Shown here one piece after another: positions 30,972 through 32,558 of a stretch of DNA of 32,558 nucleotides; position 1 is the stretch's first letter, and the number at the start of each line of letters is the position of its first letter. The notes beneath the pieces were generated by a model. That model was not told where the DNA came from. It saw only the letters and a list, made by a program, of their open reading frames with translations, and ran no database searches. This DNA is from Verrucomicrobiaceae bacterium (GTDB lineage Bacteria; Verrucomicrobiota; Verrucomicrobiia; Verrucomicrobiales; Akkermansiaceae), in contig JAIYDP010000433.1 of the NCBI GenBank assembly GCA_027487435.1, positions 1-32,558 of the forward strand. Reading direction: 5' to 3'. The position numbers were made by a program, and so were the translations under genes.

Positions 30972-32396
30972 ATGAAAAAACTCGCACTTACCAGCCTATT
31001 GATTTCCGCCGCTAGCGCCGATACCGCGCTGACCATTTACAACCAAAACCTTGCCGTGGTTCGAGAGACCGTTCCTCTGAATCTCAAGGCGGGGGAAACG
31101 GCGGTCAGCTTCGACCGTGCAACAGCTCAGGTTCTAGCCGATTCTGTCGTGTTACGCGACCCCAGTGGCAAGATCGGTTTCTCGATTTTAGAACAAAGTT
31201 ATCGAAATGATCCCGTGAGTCGCTCGCTACTTCTGCGGCACTTTGAAGGGCAGGAAATTGATTTTCGCACCGTCTATCCCGATGGCAAAGTCGAGGTGAA
31301 ATCGGGAAAAATCATCCGCTCTGGTCATGTTCCCGTCGGACAAGCGCAGGATCCGATCATCGAGGTCGAAGGCAAACTGCGCTTCCAGCTTCCCGGTGAA
31401 CCACTTTTTCCCGCACTGGATGACGGCGCCATCCTCCGCCCGACCCTCGGCTGGGCAATCAAAAGTCCCGCCGATGCTAAGTTCGATGCACAACTCTCCT
31501 ACCTCAGCCACGGCTTTTCTTGGGAGGCGGATTACAACATCGTCGCTCCAGAAAAAGGAGAAACCGTCTCGTTGACCGGCTGGGTGACCGTCAATAACAA
31601 CAGCGGCACTGCCTTTCAAAATGCGATGGTCAAGCTCGTGGCTGGCGAGGTAAACATCGTGCGCCCCAATCCGCCGATGGGCTCCTCGATGCGTGGAGAA
31701 AGGATGATGGCCATGGCCGATGCCGCGCCGGCAGTTACGGAAAAGGCCTTCGATGACTTCCATCTTTACACTCTGCAACGCCCGCTGACGATTCGCGACA
31801 AGGAAACCAAGCAGGTCGAATTCCTGCGCGCTCCTGCCATGAAGGCGAAGAAAAAATACATTTACGATCCTGCCTCCATGCGCTTTTTCGGTGGAGGAGC
31901 CCCGCAGACTCATCCCATGCAAGGTCAGGAATTTCCCAAAGATGTGGCGATCTACTGGGAGTTCAAAAACGAAGAAGCCAACGGTCTTGGTGTGCCGCTG
32001 CCAGCCGGACGCATGCGCTTCTATCGCTCCGATGACAAGGACGGCAATCTCGAATTTGTCGGCGAAAACAACATCGACCACACCCCGCGTAATGAAGAAG
32101 TTTCCCTCTACACCGGCAATGCCTTCGACCTTGTGGGAGAGCGAAAAATCGTCAATTTCCAGATCGACAATCGCGCCGAATGGATGAAAGAAACCATCGA
32201 AGTCACGGTGAAAAATCGATCCAAAGAACCGAAAGAAATCATCGTCCGCGAGCACCTCTGGCGCTGGCTCAACTGGACGATTGAAGATGCCTCCATGCAG
32301 CACGAAAAGAAAGACGCGCAGAAAATCGAGTTCACCGTAAAGCTCGCTCCGGACGAGGAAAAGAAAGTCACCTACACCGCTCACTACACGTGGTAG
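30972..32396 (+). CDS. DUF4139 domain-containing exported protein
   Basis: A 474-residue protein with a signal peptide (MKKLALTSLLISAASA). The N-terminal part LTIYNQNLAVVRETVPLNL and FSILEQSYRNDPVSRSLLL follow the pattern seen in DUF4139 proteins. The DUF4139 region includes LSYLSHGFSWEADYNIVAP, LTGWVTVNNNSGTAFQNAMV with KLVAGEVNIV after it, then a flexible Met/Pro-rich insert (about 230-330). It ends in VTVKNRSKEPKEIIVREHLW and APDEEKKVTYTAHYTW. Biochemical role unknown; the family is beta-rich and thought to be envelope-located. Start chosen by the signal peptide; 88-base gap after the previous gene. Confidence 0.9.
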   Translation: MKKLALTSLLISAASADTALTIYNQNLAVVRETVPLNLKAGETAVSFDRATAQVLADSVVLRDPSGKIGFSILEQSYRNDPVSRSLLLRHFEGQEIDFRTVYPDGKVEVKSGKIIRSGHVPVGQAQDPIIEVEGKLRFQLPGEPLFPALDDGAILRPTLGWAIKSPADAKFDAQLSYLSHGFSWEADYNIVAPEKGETVSLTGWVTVNNNSGTAFQNAMVKLVAGEVNIVRPNPPMGSSMRGERMMAMADAAPAVTEKAFDDFHLYTLQRPLTIRDKETKQVEFLRAPAMKAKKKYIYDPASMRFFGGGAPQTHPMQGQEFPKDVAIYWEFKNEEANGLGVPLPAGRMRFYRSDDKDGNLEFVGENNIDHTPRNEEVSLYTGNAFDLVGERKIVNFQIDNRAEWMKETIEVTVKNRSKEPKEIIVREHLWRWLNWTIEDASMQHEKKDAQKIEFTVKLAPDEEKKVTYTAHYTW

Positions 32397-32430
32397 TTGA
32401 TCGCCGCCGAACCATCAGCACTGCGATCAA
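32397..32430. terminator. Inverted repeat after the DUF4139 gene
   Basis: TTGATCGC (32397-32404) and GCGATCAA (32423-32430) form an 8-bp stem with an 18-base loop immediately after the stop codon. There is no T-tract, so a terminator role is tentative. Confidence 0.35.
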
Positions 32431-32457
32431 CCGCGCAGCACTAGTATACTGTAACAT

Positions 32458-32558
32458 TTAAAACTTCGGATAAAGTCGAGATAGTTTTATTCTGGCTTTT
32501 TCGTTGGTAAACTGCCAATTAACGGGTGCACCACGGTTGTTGCGGGTGGCTTGCCAAG
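32458..32558 (-). mobile_element. 3' end of an IS630-type transposase gene (truncated by the window)
   Basis: The minus strand reads in one open frame from the window edge to a TAA at 32458-32460. The 32 visible residues include WQATRNNRGAPVNWQFTNEK and then ARIKLSRLYPKF. A C-terminus of the form W-x-F-T-x3-AR-x-KL-x2-LYP is characteristic of one group of IS630/Tc1-mariner DDE transposases. The rest of the element, including the catalytic residues and one end, lies outside the window, so intactness cannot be judged. The element boundary should fall a little to the left of the stop, possibly around the CTAGTATACTG at about 32441. Confidence 0.72.

Noticed and set aside
31227..32384. Long 385-codon minus-strand frame
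   Set aside because: Antisense to the DUF4139 gene, which has a signal peptide and family motifs; the opposite frame is a shadow.

Overview
The window looks like a chromosomal segment from a Verrucomicrobiota bacterium, probably near Verrucomicrobiaceae/Akkermansiaceae. This is inferred from gene content, not from a marker gene. The signs are two ECF sigma/Ser-Thr kinase modules with N-terminal zinc ribbons and periplasmic tails, a BlaI/M56 pair whose peptidase carries a tryptophan-rich repeat tail, DUF4139 and PDZ envelope proteins, secreted xylanases, and short palindromic intergenic repeats. No rRNA, tRNA or CRISPR array was seen.

Layout. 1-1370: AT-richer, decayed-looking flank with an ankyrin protein and very small or interrupted ORFs, all on the minus strand. 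1372-4745 (minus): compact nucleotide operon purD-pyrR-(3-TM protein)-pyrB with overlapping ends. 4903-8407 (plus): complete ribose-type ABC importer (lipoprotein, double ATPase, permease). 8577-11267 (minus): kinase-then-sigma module whose kinase ends in a duplicated STN/secretin-N-like domain. 11316-12827: two small exported proteins. 13032-16779 (plus): second module, sigma-then-kinase, then a secreted protein with its own internal duplication. 17055-22251 (plus): BlaI repressor behind a clear dyad operator, the M56 membrane peptidase, and two paralogous membrane-anchored proteins with the same W-x3-D-P repeats as the peptidase tail. 22522-23262 (minus): exported PDZ/coiled-coil protein. 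23499-26258 (plus): M24 peptidase, calcineurin-like phosphoesterase and CDP-alcohol phosphatidyltransferase, the last two translationally coupled. 26649-30206 (plus): GH30-like and GH10 xylan-degrading enzymes. 30275-32396: exported protein and DUF4139 protein. 32458-end: 3' end of an IS630-type transposase on the minus strand.

Two things stand out. First, a dispersed intergenic repeat family: terminal inverted repeats resembling CCCGAGATCCGAAGTA, and in long copies nested inner stems ending in GCATC-N4-GATGC. It has at least four clear copies and several degenerate or partial ones, in compact (52-92 bp) and long (141-183 bp) forms. Second, the BlaI/M56/W-repeat cluster, where the beta-lactam sensor of classical BlaR1 is replaced by a helical-repeat domain shared with the two downstream proteins. 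Together with the two ECF/kinase modules, roughly 13 kb is given to envelope signalling built from duplicated extracytoplasmic domains.

Most genes whose start is fairly certain have no recognisable Shine-Dalgarno motif, so start choices rest on domain alignment, signal peptides and overlaps. All functional names are from reading motifs; no database search was possible.
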